This document shows positions 1-11,773 of a stretch of 64,000 nt of DNA, piece after piece. The notes under the pieces are model-generated. The model ran no database searches. It was not told the origin of the DNA and was given only the letters and a program-made list of their open reading frames with translations. Location of the stretch: assembly GCA_029255685.2 (NCBI GenBank), contig CM055319.2, positions 11,022,747-11,086,746 of the forward strand, in the 5' to 3' direction. This DNA is from Silene conica (taxonomy: Eukaryota; Streptophyta; Magnoliopsida; Caryophyllales; Caryophyllaceae). Both the position numbers and the translations under genes were made by a program. Numbering within the stretch: position 1 is the stretch's first letter; the number at the start of each line of letters is the position of its first letter.

Positions 1-629
1 ACAAACAATATCAAGAAACATGCTATTTTAACAAAAAGGCCGAGTTTCTCATTATCGTCACCTCAAAAACGTTTTATGCTCCTAACTCCTCTTCAACAAT
101 GAAGCTATCGACCTCAAGATCCTCTAAATTCGTTCCTACAACAAAGAAAACGGTTTTTAGAACCCTAGAACGGAAATAGGCCAAAATAGCGTCTTTTTCG
201 GGTTGAACGAAATCGAAATTGAAAGAGATAGATGTCTTGGAAATTTTTCAAGGATTCCGAAAATGTATGACTTACCTTGATTCGGGTTTGGGAAGAGCTC
301 GAAAAGTTGATTTGAAGCTTGAAGGCAAAAGGAAATATGGTGAAGCAATGGAACAGTGGAAATGAATTTGGGGATGTCGATGAAGGGTCTTGTGTAGGGT
401 TTTTGTAGTGTCCTTTCTTAAATGAGTCGGGTTACTTGTTTGTGAAACGGGTTTTTAGTTGGGTTGAAGACATGCCAAGTTATTAACATCCTAAGAACTT
501 AAGAATTCTTAAGACGGATCCTAACGGAAGATTTAAAATAACTTAACAATTTATATTAAAATATTATTTTATTTCGTAAATTGATTTAAAGCCTTTAAAA
601 TATTGTTTACGAAAATGCGGGATGTTACA
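1..629 (-). mobile_element. Ty3/gypsy-like LTR edge, truncated by the window start
   Basis: Read on the minus strand, the segment begins at 629 with TGTAACATCCCGCATTTTCG, a form I associate with LTRs of plant chromoviruses of the Tekay/Del type. It continues into a leader-like stretch with CAAACCCTAC-type pyrimidine-rich sequence and a plausible splice-donor-like AAGGTAAGT around 275-283. No coding domain is visible before the window ends. The 63-residue open frame at 157-348 has no recognisable domain and is probably part of the LTR or leader. The lineage is inferred from the terminal motif only. The second LTR and any TSD are outside the window or lost. Confidence 0.45.
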
Positions 630-870
630 ATAGGCGTATTTTTGGTTTTGGTATGTAGACTTTGGTTAGTTGCATTTAGAGTGCCTAAGTTTTGTATATG
701 GTAACTAGTTTTTTGACCCGTACAAAATATTATTTTATTTCGTAAATTGATTTAAAGCCTTTAAAATATTATTTACGAAAATGCGGGATGTTACAATAGG
801 CGTATATTTGGTTTTGGTATGTAGACTTTGGTTAGTTGCATTTAGAGTGCCTAAGTTTTGTATATGGTAA
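558..870. repeat. 147-bp tandem duplication spanning the LTR edge
   Basis: Positions 558-704 and 724-870 are almost identical, with a few substitutions, and are separated by 19 bp containing an ACTAG and a GACCCG motif. Both copies carry the GGGATGTTACA LTR edge and the sequence beyond it. The duplication therefore arose after the LTR was in place, or by unequal exchange involving it. Confidence 0.8.
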
Positions 871-3136
871 AAAAAATGCAGGATGATTCTATGTTTTCTT
901 AGAATTTTGACGTATATTTATATTCATAAAATTGAATGCCAATGTTTGAAAATAAATGATAACATTTTTTTTACAAATTAAAATCTATAGTACAAAACAA
1001 TTACAATTTATAATACAAGACAATTACGTATTTTTGTAAAAACTATAAATAGTTTGAATTACGAAAACAGCTTTTGTTAATTACAAAACAAATATATATA
1101 TGAACAAAATAATTATCTAAAATTTGCACCTCAAATTTTCTAACTCATTAAATTCAAATATGCTCTCTTTTATTCGAGTATATGTTTTAATACATCCATA
1201 ACTTATAACTTTTTTACCTTGGTTTTTTAATTCAAATTTTATCTCAATTTCGTGCCTTTAGTATTTCATCCCTCTTCAGATTGCCCACGTGATGCTTAGC
1301 CTTATCTGTATTCACATACATTTTATGATACTTTAAAGCTTATATAAAAAATATTTTGACCAAAAGGTAAAACATCAACATGACAAAAACTTGACAAACG
1401 AATCAAAACATTGTCACATGCATGTAAATCATTTATATTAGACCAAATAGAAAACATGATTCAAATATACAAAAACGGTTATAAAAACCAACAACATAGC
1501 AAACTAAATATATTTTATTGCACATATCAACGCAGCAACAACAACACTCAACAATAATTCTCAATATACTCACTATCATCAAATAATTAAATTAAACCAT
1601 AGAATATAATCCACAATATAGAAACTCACGGACAACAAATATTAAATTAATAAAGTGAATAAAAACTATTATATGTACTTTAGTTTTTATAGACATTATA
1701 TAACTATAAATTCTCATATTTATTTTAAATTTTAATTTGTGGTATTATTAAATTAGATAATTGACTGCCAAGAAACACAAGAGGTGAATTAAATAGCAAA
1801 AATTGTTAATGAAAATTATGAGTGTTAATTAATATAAAGAGTTTTAATTAATTTATTAACACATTATATTACAAAAATTAACTAAATAAGAAGAACTTTT
1901 TAATTAATTTGGTGGGTTTTAAGTATTATGAAGAGTTCTAATTAATTTATTACCATGTTTAATTAAGAAAATGAATTAAATAGAAAAAAATGTTTATAAA
2001 AATGGCAGGTGAAAATAAATATGAAGAGTTTTAATTAATTATTAACATGTTTTATTACAAAAATTTCAATTAAAACCTTAATTTTAATTATAAGATATGA
2101 AATTTTTATTACAAAAATTTCAAAAAAAATATCAATATTAATTATAAATTTTAAAATTTGAAAGGGTTACATAAATTTTGGAAAACAATATATTTTTAAT
2201 ATAGAAAATTATTTTAAGAGTAATGATAATATCCTTTATTATTATAGATAAGTCAATTAAATTAATCTATAAATAAAATGTCATGTAATAATAAATTGAA
2301 ATTCTATGTCACATTAAATGTCATGTCACGTTAAAAATATATTACGTCACATTTAAATATGTCACGTCACATTAAAATTTGCTACGTCACATTATTTTAA
2401 GGATCCTTTTAATACAATTTTATAGATAGATGCTTGTCATTGACTTATAATCTTCCTTTTATCTCTCCAACGGAGACTGTTGAAAAATCAAACAAATGAA
2501 AATGGAGTAATATCATAAAAAATGAGAAACTCAACAATATTTTTTTGCTAAAAATGTCTAATCAACTTATCTCATTTATACATAAAATTAGTTGAAATAT
2601 CATAATTGTAGAATATAAAGAGTTTTGTATTATTTAAGAAATATAAACATTATGATTATGAGGTCCAATAATAATGACGGGTAGATGAATGTTTACATAA
2701 GAATAGTTGGATTTTCATAATTTAAAAATATTATAAGTTTTGCATTAAATAAATATAAATATTGTGATTATGGGATGAAATAATGTTAGGGAAATGAATG
2801 TGTAAATAAGATGGGTGATTAACTCATTACTATTTTTTCTTTTCGTGTTCTATTCTACAATTTTTTTAATACACCATGTAATTGTATTAATTTTTACTCT
2901 TTCATGTAATTGTATTAATTTTTAGTCTTTCATGTAATTGTATTATACCGCCACGTGTCATTCTAATAGGCAATATCTACTCAATCTAGCCTTTTTATAT
3001 TATTATTATTTACATTTTTTAATACACCATGTAATTGTATTAATTTTTACTCTTTCATGTAATTGTATTATACCGCCACGTGTCATTCTAATAGACAATA
3101 GCTACTCAATCTAGCCTTTTTATATTATTATATAGA
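705..3136 (-). mobile_element. possible non-autonomous Helitron (ends only)
   Basis: On the minus strand, 3,136 reads TCTATATAATAATATAAAAA preceded by A, like a plant Helitron 5' end. At 705-708 there is CTAG followed by T, preceded by ACGGGTCAAAAAA, like a Helitron 3' end that has lost one arm of its hairpin. The interior is very AT-rich and non-coding. It includes a run of ATGTCACATTAAA-like motifs at about 2,302-2,396 and a tandem duplication of the 5' end. The pairing of these two ends is inference. Confidence 0.3.
2864..3130. repeat. tandem duplication of a Helitron-like 5' end
   Basis: A block with ACACCATGTAATTGTATTAA, the ACGT-core CCGCCACGTGTCATTCTAAT and CTCAATCTAGCCTTTTTATA occurs at about 2,866-3,000 and again at about 3,018-3,130. 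The first copy also has an extra internal repeat of the CATGTAATTGTATTA unit. The block abuts the TCTATATAATAATAT end on the minus strand. Confidence 0.75.
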
Positions 3137-4191
3137 TGGTATATTCCTTTATTTAAAAAAGACATCTTTTAATTTTTTTGACACTATTCATAAATGAAGG
3201 GATCCATCAAAATTTTATACAATATATAGGGGAAAATAGTTATGTGAGCAAATTTTTGATTCATATAAATAAGAAATTGTGAGAAATTAATTTATTGTAA
3301 GGAATTAACCATTCTCTTATAAATAACTTGATAATCATTCAATAATTCTTATTTAAAATATTTAACTGAATATATAAAATAAATAAGCGATTTTCTATAC
3401 AGTAACCCTTAATTTTTTCAATTTCTATAAGGTAACCCTGTATTTAATTAAGCTCCCACTAATAACCATGTACATCTTAAAAAGTAATTAACGTGACATT
3501 AAAAATCAATTCCGTCAACTTTGACGTTAGATGCTAAATTGTTAATATCCCTAATGTCTAAGCGAATAAAATAAACGGCAATAGAAAGAAAACATAAACC
3601 CCGATGATCATTCTGATTCCTCTATTCACAAACCCACCCTTTCATTTTCCTCTGCCAACTCAAATTAGGGTTTCTGAACCCAAAATCCATCATCTAATCA
3701 ACATAATTTCCATCGATCCTCTTTCATCAAGAATCTGTATTCTTCCTCCTTCATTTGTGGTTTTACAGGTATTCATTTCTCTCCTTTTATTTTTGTTTGT
3801 CTCGTTTAAGAAGAACATTATTCATCCGTCTTAAGTTTAAGACGAGTCAAATACTTAGATTGATGGAGTATGAACTTTAAGTTTTGATTTTTCATTGAGT
3901 ATAAATGCCTCTGCGTGCTATACTAATTTGTTGTATTACTTGGTGCCATATTTGTTTGTTGTGGCTTACACTAAACTTATTTGTGCAAAATTTGGTCATG
4001 TCAAACAAGCAAAAACCCATTACAGGTTTTAATCGTATATTAAATGAAAACAAACACTAAGAGTTTTGTTTGTAATTTTGTATGATCAGAATATATTGAT
4101 CGCAATTCTAGTGAAAACAGAATCCACAAGATTAACAGTATGCCAATTTTAACACGAGACTTCCTTGTTGTGATGAACAAGATTAACAAGG

Positions 4192-7100
4192 TTGTATAAT
4201 CTGATGTTATGCAGTATGGAGAATGTCTCGTTAAAGCTTCATTTTAGGGCTAACTTTGTTGAAGTAATAATTGAAGATACAGACAAGTGTTTACTTATGG
4301 ATATTATTAATGACCTCTATGACGAAGCCGACAAAGAAGGTATACCTTTGCCCACACACCCTTCTTTAGCGTACTCTTATAAAATGAAGTCTTTCCCTTT
4401 GAATGATGATAAAGACCTAATGGAAATGTTTAGTAGATTTCCAGGGAAGAAAATTATTGACATTTGGATTGGGTGTTTAGTGGAACCTTCTCGTGTACTT
4501 ACTTTGGCTAGACAACTTAGAGCTAATAATAAAATTGTGGGGTCTGAGGTATCAAATGCAACCATTAATCATGTTCCAAAAGATTGTGAAGGTTTTAATT
4601 GCATAGGTAAGAAACTAGCTTGCAGGAGAAATGTTTCAAATTCAAACGCAACAAGCTTTGTTGCGATAAATCAAATAACATCTGAATCTATCCCTGCTGA
4701 AGCTACTTCACCCCTTCATATCCAACAATCTGAGTTGATGTTAACTCCAAGGAGATCTCCGAGGTTCAGTCAAAGGTCTTTAGTCAGTTCACCCATTAAG
4801 TTGCCCTCAATCAACCAATTTTCACAAAAACAAGTGACAAGTGTGAAGATGGCAAGGAGTCAAGGACTACAGCTTTAAAAAAACGAGTTTATGTTCCTAA
4901 AGTTAGAAGGGCCTCAAATGCCTTGGTAGTAAGAAGTGAAAGTGTGGTGAGGGCTGTGAGCAGAACAAGTAAGGAGAATGTTGTTGAATCAGACCATTAT
5001 GATAATGATGGCATATATGTATCAACTAATGAGGAAGAAGGTGATCAATATGAGGGTTTGTCAGATTTAGAGGAAGAAGATGGGAGTGTGTCAGTCTTAA
5101 ATTATGGTAATGATGGTTATAACCATATGAGGAACATGAGTAGAATGGTGAAGGAGGAGGGTATTCTGAGAAGTTATATAAGAATGGTGAACTTTATCAA
5201 AACAAAGTCTTTGGGGCTATTAGGTTGAAGCCTTGGCAATTATTTATGGACAAAGAGCACTTTAAAGATGTTCTTAGAGACTATTGTGTTCAGGAAGGTT
5301 TTTATTTGGTTGTTGTGAAGTGTGAGTGGAATAGGTACACAACAAATTGTGCTAGTGCTGATTGTGGTTGGAGGATACATGCTTCAGTACATCCTGATGA
5401 AACTACTTGGGCCATTAAGTCCATCAGGTGTCCTAACCGTGGTTGTGCTGGTGTAAGAACAAATAACCCTATGGCTAACTGTGTTTGGGTGGCTAAAAAA
5501 ATGATAGAAGACATAAGGGCCGACACAGTCATTTCTGCACAATCGATTAAAGACTTGTTAATGCAGAGATATGGATTGGAAATGGCAACTAGCTCAGTGT
5601 AAAAGGTGAAAGAAATAGCATTGAGGGAAATCAATGGAGGACATGATGAGTCTTATAAGCTACTCTGTCAGTATGTTGAAATGATAAAATTGACAAACCC
5701 AGGAAGTATTGCACATTGTTGTGGAACAGACATGGGTAATCCAAAAAAGACCCTTCAGTTCAAGTCAATCTTCATATCCTTTCATGCTCAGTTTATGGGG
5801 TTAATTCGAGGGTGCAGGAGTTTGATAGGAGTTGATGGTGCACACCTCAAAGGAAATCATGGAGGTGTATTGTTATCTGCAGTAGCCATTGATGGGAACA
5901 ACGGAATGTTTCTGGTTGCAATTGGAATAGTTGAAGCTGAAAATAAGGACAATTGGTGTAGCTTCTTTACATTCTTAAAGCAATGTGTGGTTGAAAGTGG
6001 CAGGACAAACTGGACGATAATTTCTGATAGACAAAAGGTAACAAAACAATGTTCATATAATTAGTACTTAATATTATTCTTTATATATTCTAATAATTAC
6101 TTAATATTCTTCTTTGTAATTAGGGTGTTGAACCAGCCTTGGACATGGTTTGGCCTGATGTTTACAGAAGGTTTTGTGCTCGACATTTAAGCAAGAACTT
6201 TAAACAACAATATCTTGGATTATTAATGTACAGACTGTTTTGGATGGTTGTAAATGCAACATCAGAGTACACATTCAAGAAATCCTTAGAGCAAGTTGTG
6301 CAACATGGAGGAAATGGTTGTGCAAGATGATTTCTTGATTTGGGAGACAAAGAACAGTGGGCTAAGCATAAATTTGATCCAGAACTCTCATGTGAAGATA
6401 ACACAAGAAACTTTGTTAAGAGTTTTAACAGTACACTTGCTGAAGTGCATAGAACAAATCCAGTTTTAAGCTTACGTGAAAGTCAGTTGTAGTGCAAAGG
6501 TAGTTTTACTTAAAGTGTTTTAGTTTACTTAAATTTTAATTATACTCCCATGTGTGTCACATGTTAATGGTTGTAAGACGGATGACAAGGGTAAGGAATG
6601 CTTCAAGACAAAAAGCAGCTCAATCATGGCCTGATGGCGGAATTTGTCCAAACATAGTAGAAAGGCTAAAAGTGCTGCAAAAACAGTCAAGATTTTGTCA
6701 TGCACATCCTAGCGGAAATGGTGAAGTAGTTGAGGTTCGTGATGGTGGATTCTACTTCCCTGTCTCTTTGATTTTGAGGACTTGTTTATGTGGCCAATGG
6801 CATATTAGTGATATTCCCCGCAAACATGCTATTAGGGCTATTTTAGAGGCAAAAAGAAATCCAAAACACTATGTAAGTGACTGGTTTTCTGTACGGAGGT
6901 ACAAAGAAGCCTATGGGTTGTCCATTCACCCTATAGCTGATAAAGCCCAGTGGCAAAATTTTGATGTTCCTTACTTGGAACCTCCAACCTTAAAGAGGTC
7001 CATTGGTAGACCATCGAGAAATAGAAGAAGAGAACCAGGGGAGGAACCAAAGAAAGGCAAGCGGTCTATAACTGTCAGGTGTAGAAAGTGTGGGTGCTTT

Positions 7101-7208
7101 GGACATAATAAAAAGACTTGTAAAGGTGGGTACACCGTACGCACACAGCAAAAGAAAGGCAACAACTTCAAGGAAGGTTCACTAAGAAAGGTGGTAATCA
7201 AGGGTTAA
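4192..7208 (+). pseudogene. decayed MuDR-type MULE transposase
   Basis: Pieces of one transposase lie in order but in different frames. They are an N-terminal PB1-like domain (about 4,210-4,530), an acidic linker (4,923-5,170), a MuDR DNA-binding region (5,225-5,602), and the MULE catalytic domain (5,606-6,330). The catalytic part has GVDGAHLKG and IISDRQK carrying the first two acidic residues, then CARHLSKNF. These are followed by a SWIM-type zinc finger (about 6,780-6,850) and a CX2CX4HX4C knuckle (CRKCGCFGHNKKTC, about 7,080). A GT-AG intron fits at 6,038-6,123, joining IISDRQK to GVEPALDMV. In-frame stops occur at 5,600 and 6,328, with frameshifts near 4,880, 5,200 and 6,500. The SWIM finger reads IPRKHAI where family members have IPCKHAI, so a zinc ligand is lost. 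It probably makes no active enzyme. Confidence 0.88.
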
Positions 7209-8421
7209 GCAAAGCATCAACTTCCAATTTTACTTCATTTGAGGACCTGGAAACAATAATTATGGGAAGTGCATCAACATCAACTCAAGATCACAATGTT
7301 CGTAGTCGACCAACTCAATCACAGTTAAGGAGAAGAAGAAAAAAGAAGGCTGATGGATGTTAAAGATGAACGGTGTTACGTGTGATGATGGCTTTTTTGC
7401 TACTGTAATGGCCTTTTTTTTTACTGTTGTAGTGGCCTTTTTTTTGCTACTGTAAGACCTTATTTTGTTGTATGTAATGGTCTTATTTAAACATTTCAAT
7501 GTCATGGCCTTTTTTTTGTTTTGGCAAGAAGAAAGACATGTTGCTAGTTTTGTTGTGATGAAAAACAGTATGCCAATTATAAATAAAAAGAGTTCAAAAG
7601 CTGCGTTTTTTTGGTTCTATTTTTGCTTCAGTTCTTTCGTTCGGCTGTTTTGGCTTGTCTTTTTTCCTTCTTTATATGCTAGTCATATTAAAAACCTTTG
7701 GACAGGAACTATGCTTTTGGTTTATGCACAGGAGCTGCGTCTTTGGTACAGGAACTATGGTTGAATAAATTTACGTACAGATTAAGTGTCTCTTTGGACT
7801 GGTGCGTGAAAGTCAGAATAAGCAAGATAGATTCTTATGTACAGAATAAGTGTCTCTTTGGACTAGTGAATAAATTTGTGTACAGAATAAGCAAGTTTGT
7901 AATTAGACAGAAGGAGGAGCTTCTGATAAAAAAGCCAGTTATACACAAAAGAGATAATCTTCTACTTTTTAATAAAAGGGTGGTTGGATTGATTGAAAAC
8001 CACAATGGCATAATAACAAGATAGATTCTTATGACTTATGGTAATAAGCATAGAGAAATTGTAGGTGGCAGTTTATGAAATTGTGGACAGTAGTTTAAGC
8101 TGAACAAGACATGAATTTCTGCGGTCAACATTGTCCATTTCGCTCTAGCCTTTCTCCTTTAAAAACTATGTTTGTCTGTTACTAAGGTGGGGGCTAATCA
8201 ATTAAAATGGAGGGAAATTAAAAGGAGAAATAAGAAAGAAATGGAGGGAAACTAGTTAACGGCCACAACACAATAGTTTACTGTCAAACTTGACGGAATG
8301 GAAAAGTAAGGTCATCTTCATTAACTTATATAGAGTATAGGGTTATTAGTGGGAGCTTAATTAAATAGGGGGTTACCTTATAGAAATTGAAAAAATTGAA
8401 GGTTACCTTATAGAAAACCCC
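7209..8421. other. 3' part and right TIR of the MULE, non-coding
   Basis: Downstream of the transposase there are T-rich tracts (7,400-7,460) and two copies of a 50-60 bp unit containing ATTCTTATGTACAGAATAAG and GTGTCTCTTTGGACT (about 7,780-7,890). The right inverted terminal repeat ends at 8,421. The open frames here (7,465-7,764 and 7,698-8,024) have no recognisable domain and low-complexity composition, so I do not call them genes. Confidence 0.6.
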
Positions 8422-8430
8422 AATAAATAA

Positions 8431-8548
8431 ATTAGCCTTATTTTTATATATAGAACTAAAAATATGTTTTTGTAGTTAGATTATTAATGGTTCAGATATT
8501 TATTAAAATTGATTTGATATTTAATTTTAATTATTGTATATATATATG

Positions 8549-8582
<34 letters not shown>

Positions 8583-9243
8583 GCGAATTATTGATAAATC
8601 TTAGTTTTTTTTGTCCATTTCGGTCTAAGATCAGACCTTATATTTTGGTTTCGGTTAAGGTCTAAGATTGTAACTTACAAATTATAGCGTCTTCAGTCCA
8701 ACAAATTTACAAACTTTTTTTCGGTTCAATCCAATTTAGTTAAGTTATGTGCTCATTCTTAGTCTTTTTTAAAAAGTATTATATTACTTTCTCACTAAAG
8801 GACAATGTTTGATGCTAATTTTTTATTTATTCCAAAGATCGTTAAATTTTTGTATGTTCTTAATTTCTTGAGGACTTTTTATTATTAATAATAATCCATA
8901 TAAAATTGGAGACTATAAATATATCTAAATATTTTTTCTAGAGTATATTATAATTTCCATATACACAAATACGAATAATAAGAAATAATCTTCTAATTCT
9001 AATTGAATAGTTGGAAAAAATTAATAAATTTAAAATAATAAGTGTACATATATTAAAAAAATTGTAATTCATTAATTATTTTCTAATCCAAATAGGAAAA
9101 TTTTAAATAATCAAATTAATTATTTTCTAATTCTAATAGGAAAATTGTATATAATTAAATTTTAAATTTATTTTCAGTGCTTAAAAATAGTTGGAGACTA
9201 CCACGTCGCTCGAAAAAATTAAAACCAGCTTTAATTATATATA
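8431..9243. other. AT-rich spacer with (TA)n microsatellite
   Basis: There is no coding signal. An interrupted TATATG/TA repeat lies at about 8,536-8,582. Two copies of an AATTATTTTCTAATCCAAAT-like stretch occur at about 9,074-9,150. Nothing else is recognisable. Confidence 0.6.
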
Positions 9244-9642
9244 CTAGATTTATTGCTCGTGCGATGCACGGGCCACTTGTGATATTCAGTCTCTTGAATT
9301 AGCGTTGAAAGATAGTTATACTTCTAAGTTCTAACATACACACCCTTACACAGATGTCATGTTAAGTTAAAAGTGTGGATGCATTGCAGTTGCAATCCTC
9401 TCATACTTACATAGAATATATTAATCTTATTATTCAAAACTTCAATTTTTATAAACGTGCATAAAAAGTATATACAAGTTTACAGAAACCAATTACGTAG
9501 AAATCAATCGTTATTATGTAGTAAACGATGAATATGGTTTCGTATATACTTTGTATATGTTTTGTTTCGTCTACCAGCATTATTAAAATTACATCTCTTA
9601 AATTAAAATAAACAAAATCACTTATATACAAAGTTGTTGGTA

Positions 9643-9821
9643 ATTGAATTAAACCTTAAAGCTTGCAGAAATGCAGGACTTGAGAGGTCTCAGGTTCGAT
9701 TACCAGCTGGGGCGATGACCACTTAGCCACTACAGTCCCCAAAGGGGTGGCTTACATGGTCCATGTGGTGGTGCAAGAATGCATGGGCTCGGGGGATTAA
9801 ACCCCTAGTCATCAAAAAAAA
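9643..9821 (+). mobile_element. SINE-like insertion with 12-bp TSD
   Basis: The body contains a Pol III B-box-like GGTTCGATTACC at 9,693-9,704 and ends in an A-run (about 9,814-9,823). It is flanked by the direct repeat AAGTTGTTGGTA at 9,631-9,642 and 9,822-9,833. The length of about 180 bp, the A tail and the long TSD all fit a tRNA-derived SINE. The A box is not clear. The downstream part (GGGGTGGCTTACATGGTCCA) is shared-looking SINE body, but I cannot name the family. Confidence 0.75.
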
Positions 9822-10052
9822 AAGTTGTTGGTATGAACAACTAATAAACAAAAGTATACCGCCATAAATCCCATAATGTTAAGTTGACTACCTTCTAAAT
9901 ACTAGTTTTCAACCCGTGCAAAATTGCACGGGTGTATTTTTAGAAAAAAATGGGGTGAATAATAAATTAATATTATCGAGTAGTGTCAATAAGACGTGAA
10001 TATTTAGTATTTCATTATTCTTAGTTTTAGTTTCATATATTGTTATTTAGTA

Positions 10053-10310
10053 CTCCCTCCTACTCATTATAAAGTGTCCCGTTGTGGACAAAGTACAAGA
10101 TTTAAGGAATAATACTTATTTAATATTTTGTGTAGTGTAGGGTATGTAGATTGGAGAGAGAAGGTTAGGGGTGGGTGGATAATATATAGAAATAGGGATG
10201 GGTATAAGGGTAATAAAACAGCCCAAAAAACTTACTAAAAGTACATAACGGGACACTTTGACGAATAAACCGAAACCAACAACGGGACACTTATAATGGG
10301 TAGGAGGGAG
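10053..10310. mobile_element. Stowaway-type MITE (258 bp)
   Basis: The element begins CTCCCTCCTACTCATTATAA, ends in the near-perfect inverse (TTATAATGGGTAGGAGGGAG), and is flanked by TA on both sides (10,051-10,052 and 10,311-10,312). The CTCCCTCC terminus and TA duplication are diagnostic of Tc1/mariner-derived Stowaway MITEs. It has no coding capacity. Confidence 0.92.
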
Positions 10311-10319
10311 TATTTCATT

Positions 10320-10761
10320 ATTCTTAGTTTTTAAACCACCCACTTATGGCTGCCAGATTTGTGAGGCCTTGGGATCCAGAATTGTTTGGTTTGCGATTGT
10401 TGGCCCATAATTTATTTTTGAAATTATGTCTGACTGTGGCAGGCAGATTTCGGTGGTTGAGGTTACTGGTTGTCCCATATTGAAATTTGAAAAACGTGGC
10501 CCTTGATTTTATTTCAGAATAGTGGTCATTTGTAAAATTGACATTCGATTGAAATGACGAATATTTTTGCCATTGTAACGGATTTGTCATAGCGGAATGT
10601 TCCCGGTAGCCTATCATTGTCACCTTCTCGAAAATGGAATGGCGGCTGGTAGTTAGTTGCTGAAACATTTTACTCCAAATTAATTCTTGGTGATGATTGG
10701 TTATCTTACCAGATCTGAGAGAATTTTTACAATTTAAATATTTGCGAAAAAAAAAGAACAA
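10320..10761 (-). other. 145-residue open frame without recognisable domain
   Basis: A minus-strand open frame of 145 codons lies inside the Helitron-like region and starts with an F-rich segment. It is rich in Asn, Ser and His and has no motif I recognise. Helitrons often carry captured gene pieces, so it could be a captured fragment, but chance in AT-rich DNA is just as likely. Confidence 0.15.
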
Positions 10762-10865
10762 TTAATTTTTTGTAATCGTTGTATTTTTTAATTTTTGTTT
10801 TTAACTTTTGTTTTTATTAAAACTATTTAACTATATTTATTAACAATTGGCTCGTTCATACTTCG

Positions 10866-10962
<97 letters not shown>
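10866..10962. repeat. (AT)n microsatellite
   Basis: An almost uninterrupted AT dinucleotide tract of about 95 bp lies inside the Helitron-like element. It is likely to be length-polymorphic. Confidence 0.95.
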
Positions 10963-10963
<1 letters not shown>

Positions 10964-11773
10964 CATGACTATATTGTTATTTGTAAAATATATAATCAGT
11001 GAACATATAGTAATACTTTTTAAAATTAATTTATATTTTATTTTTTAAAATTAATTTATATTGTTTTTATTAATTGATTTTTTGTCTAAGGGGTTAATTT
11101 TGAGTTAGATGAATTACGGTCCTCTGATATTGAATGGTTCGGTTTTGAATCCTCCGATAAGGACATGAAATTGTGGAGGAGTTTATTATAATATAGATAT
11201 ATGCATGCATAGTGTGTTTGGCTAAGGGAACTTGTTGAGCAGGAGGTTTATCATTATTATTGTTTTTTTACAAAAAATAATTTATATTTTATTTTAAGGT
11301 TTAGTTTTAACGGCTTTGTTTATAATTTGATTTTCGCAAAATATTTTAATTTGTACACTGTTCCTGGTTGTATATTAATTTCTATGTTATTTAAATCTTT
11401 TTTTAATTTTGTATGGTCGGTTTTTTATTGCTGTAAATTGTTAATTATTATAATGTTTATTCTAATTATTTAAATTGTTTTCTAATCGTTTTAGACGGGA
11501 CATATATATTCGATTATATAATATTTAATTTTATGTTATACAAATTGACCGTTTTTCGTAGAAATTTATGTTTATGAATTTATTTAAAAATGTTACGTAA
11601 TATTTCTGAAACTACGATATCATGCATTTATTTTGAATATCGGGCGGTTATGTCTTAGGAAATTCATCAACCACAATGCGGGACCCACCTGAAAGAATTA
11701 AAAAAAAAATCAAAACCTGAGTTGATGACGTGGCTCAACTAGAGTTTTTGAAATGTTTTTGTAATTATATAGA

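Larger units (their letters stand above)
3387..8421 (+). mobile_element. MULE DNA transposon, 5.0 kb, with TIRs and 9-bp TSD
   Basis: A perfect 9-bp direct repeat, AATAAATAA, flanks the element at 3,378-3,386 and 8,422-8,430. The ends form inverted repeats of roughly 90 bp: left GCGATTTTCTATACAGTAAC, right end in reverse GGGGTTTTCTATAAGGTAAC. Both arms continue through TTTCAATTTCTATAAGGTAA and AATTAAGCTCCCACTAATAA. The 9-bp duplication and long TIRs are diagnostic of Mutator-like elements, and the interior encodes a MuDR-type transposase on the plus strand. The coding part is broken, so the copy is probably dead. Confidence 0.92.
9902..11197 (-). mobile_element. Helitron-like non-autonomous element (inner)
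   Basis: A strong minus-strand 3' end lies at 9,902-9,905 (CTAG then T). It is preceded by the hairpin CCCGTGCAAAATTGCACGGG (9-bp arms, 9,913-9,932) about seven bases away. The candidate 5' end TCTATATTATAATAAACTCC is at 11,197, preceded by A. The interior is non-coding and contains a Stowaway MITE and a long (AT)n tract. Which 5' end belongs to which 3' end is uncertain. Confidence 0.45.
9244..11773 (-). mobile_element. Helitron-like non-autonomous element (outer of a nested pair)
   Basis: On the minus strand a 3'-type terminus ends at 9,244 with CTAG followed by T, 8-10 nt after a hairpin (CGTGC/GCACG arms at 9,258-9,270). A 5'-type terminus, TCTTATCTATATAATTAC with the TCTATATAATT form starting at about 11,773, lies to the right. 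Plant Helitrons insert between A and T, start with TC, and end in a hairpin plus CTRR; all of these are present. No Rep/helicase coding is visible. The pairing of ends is inferred from nesting order. Confidence 0.42.

Noticed and set aside
9661-9721. Possible tRNA gene because of GGTTCGATTACC
   Set aside because: No cloverleaf can be drawn. The A-tail and 12-bp TSD identify a SINE-like insertion.
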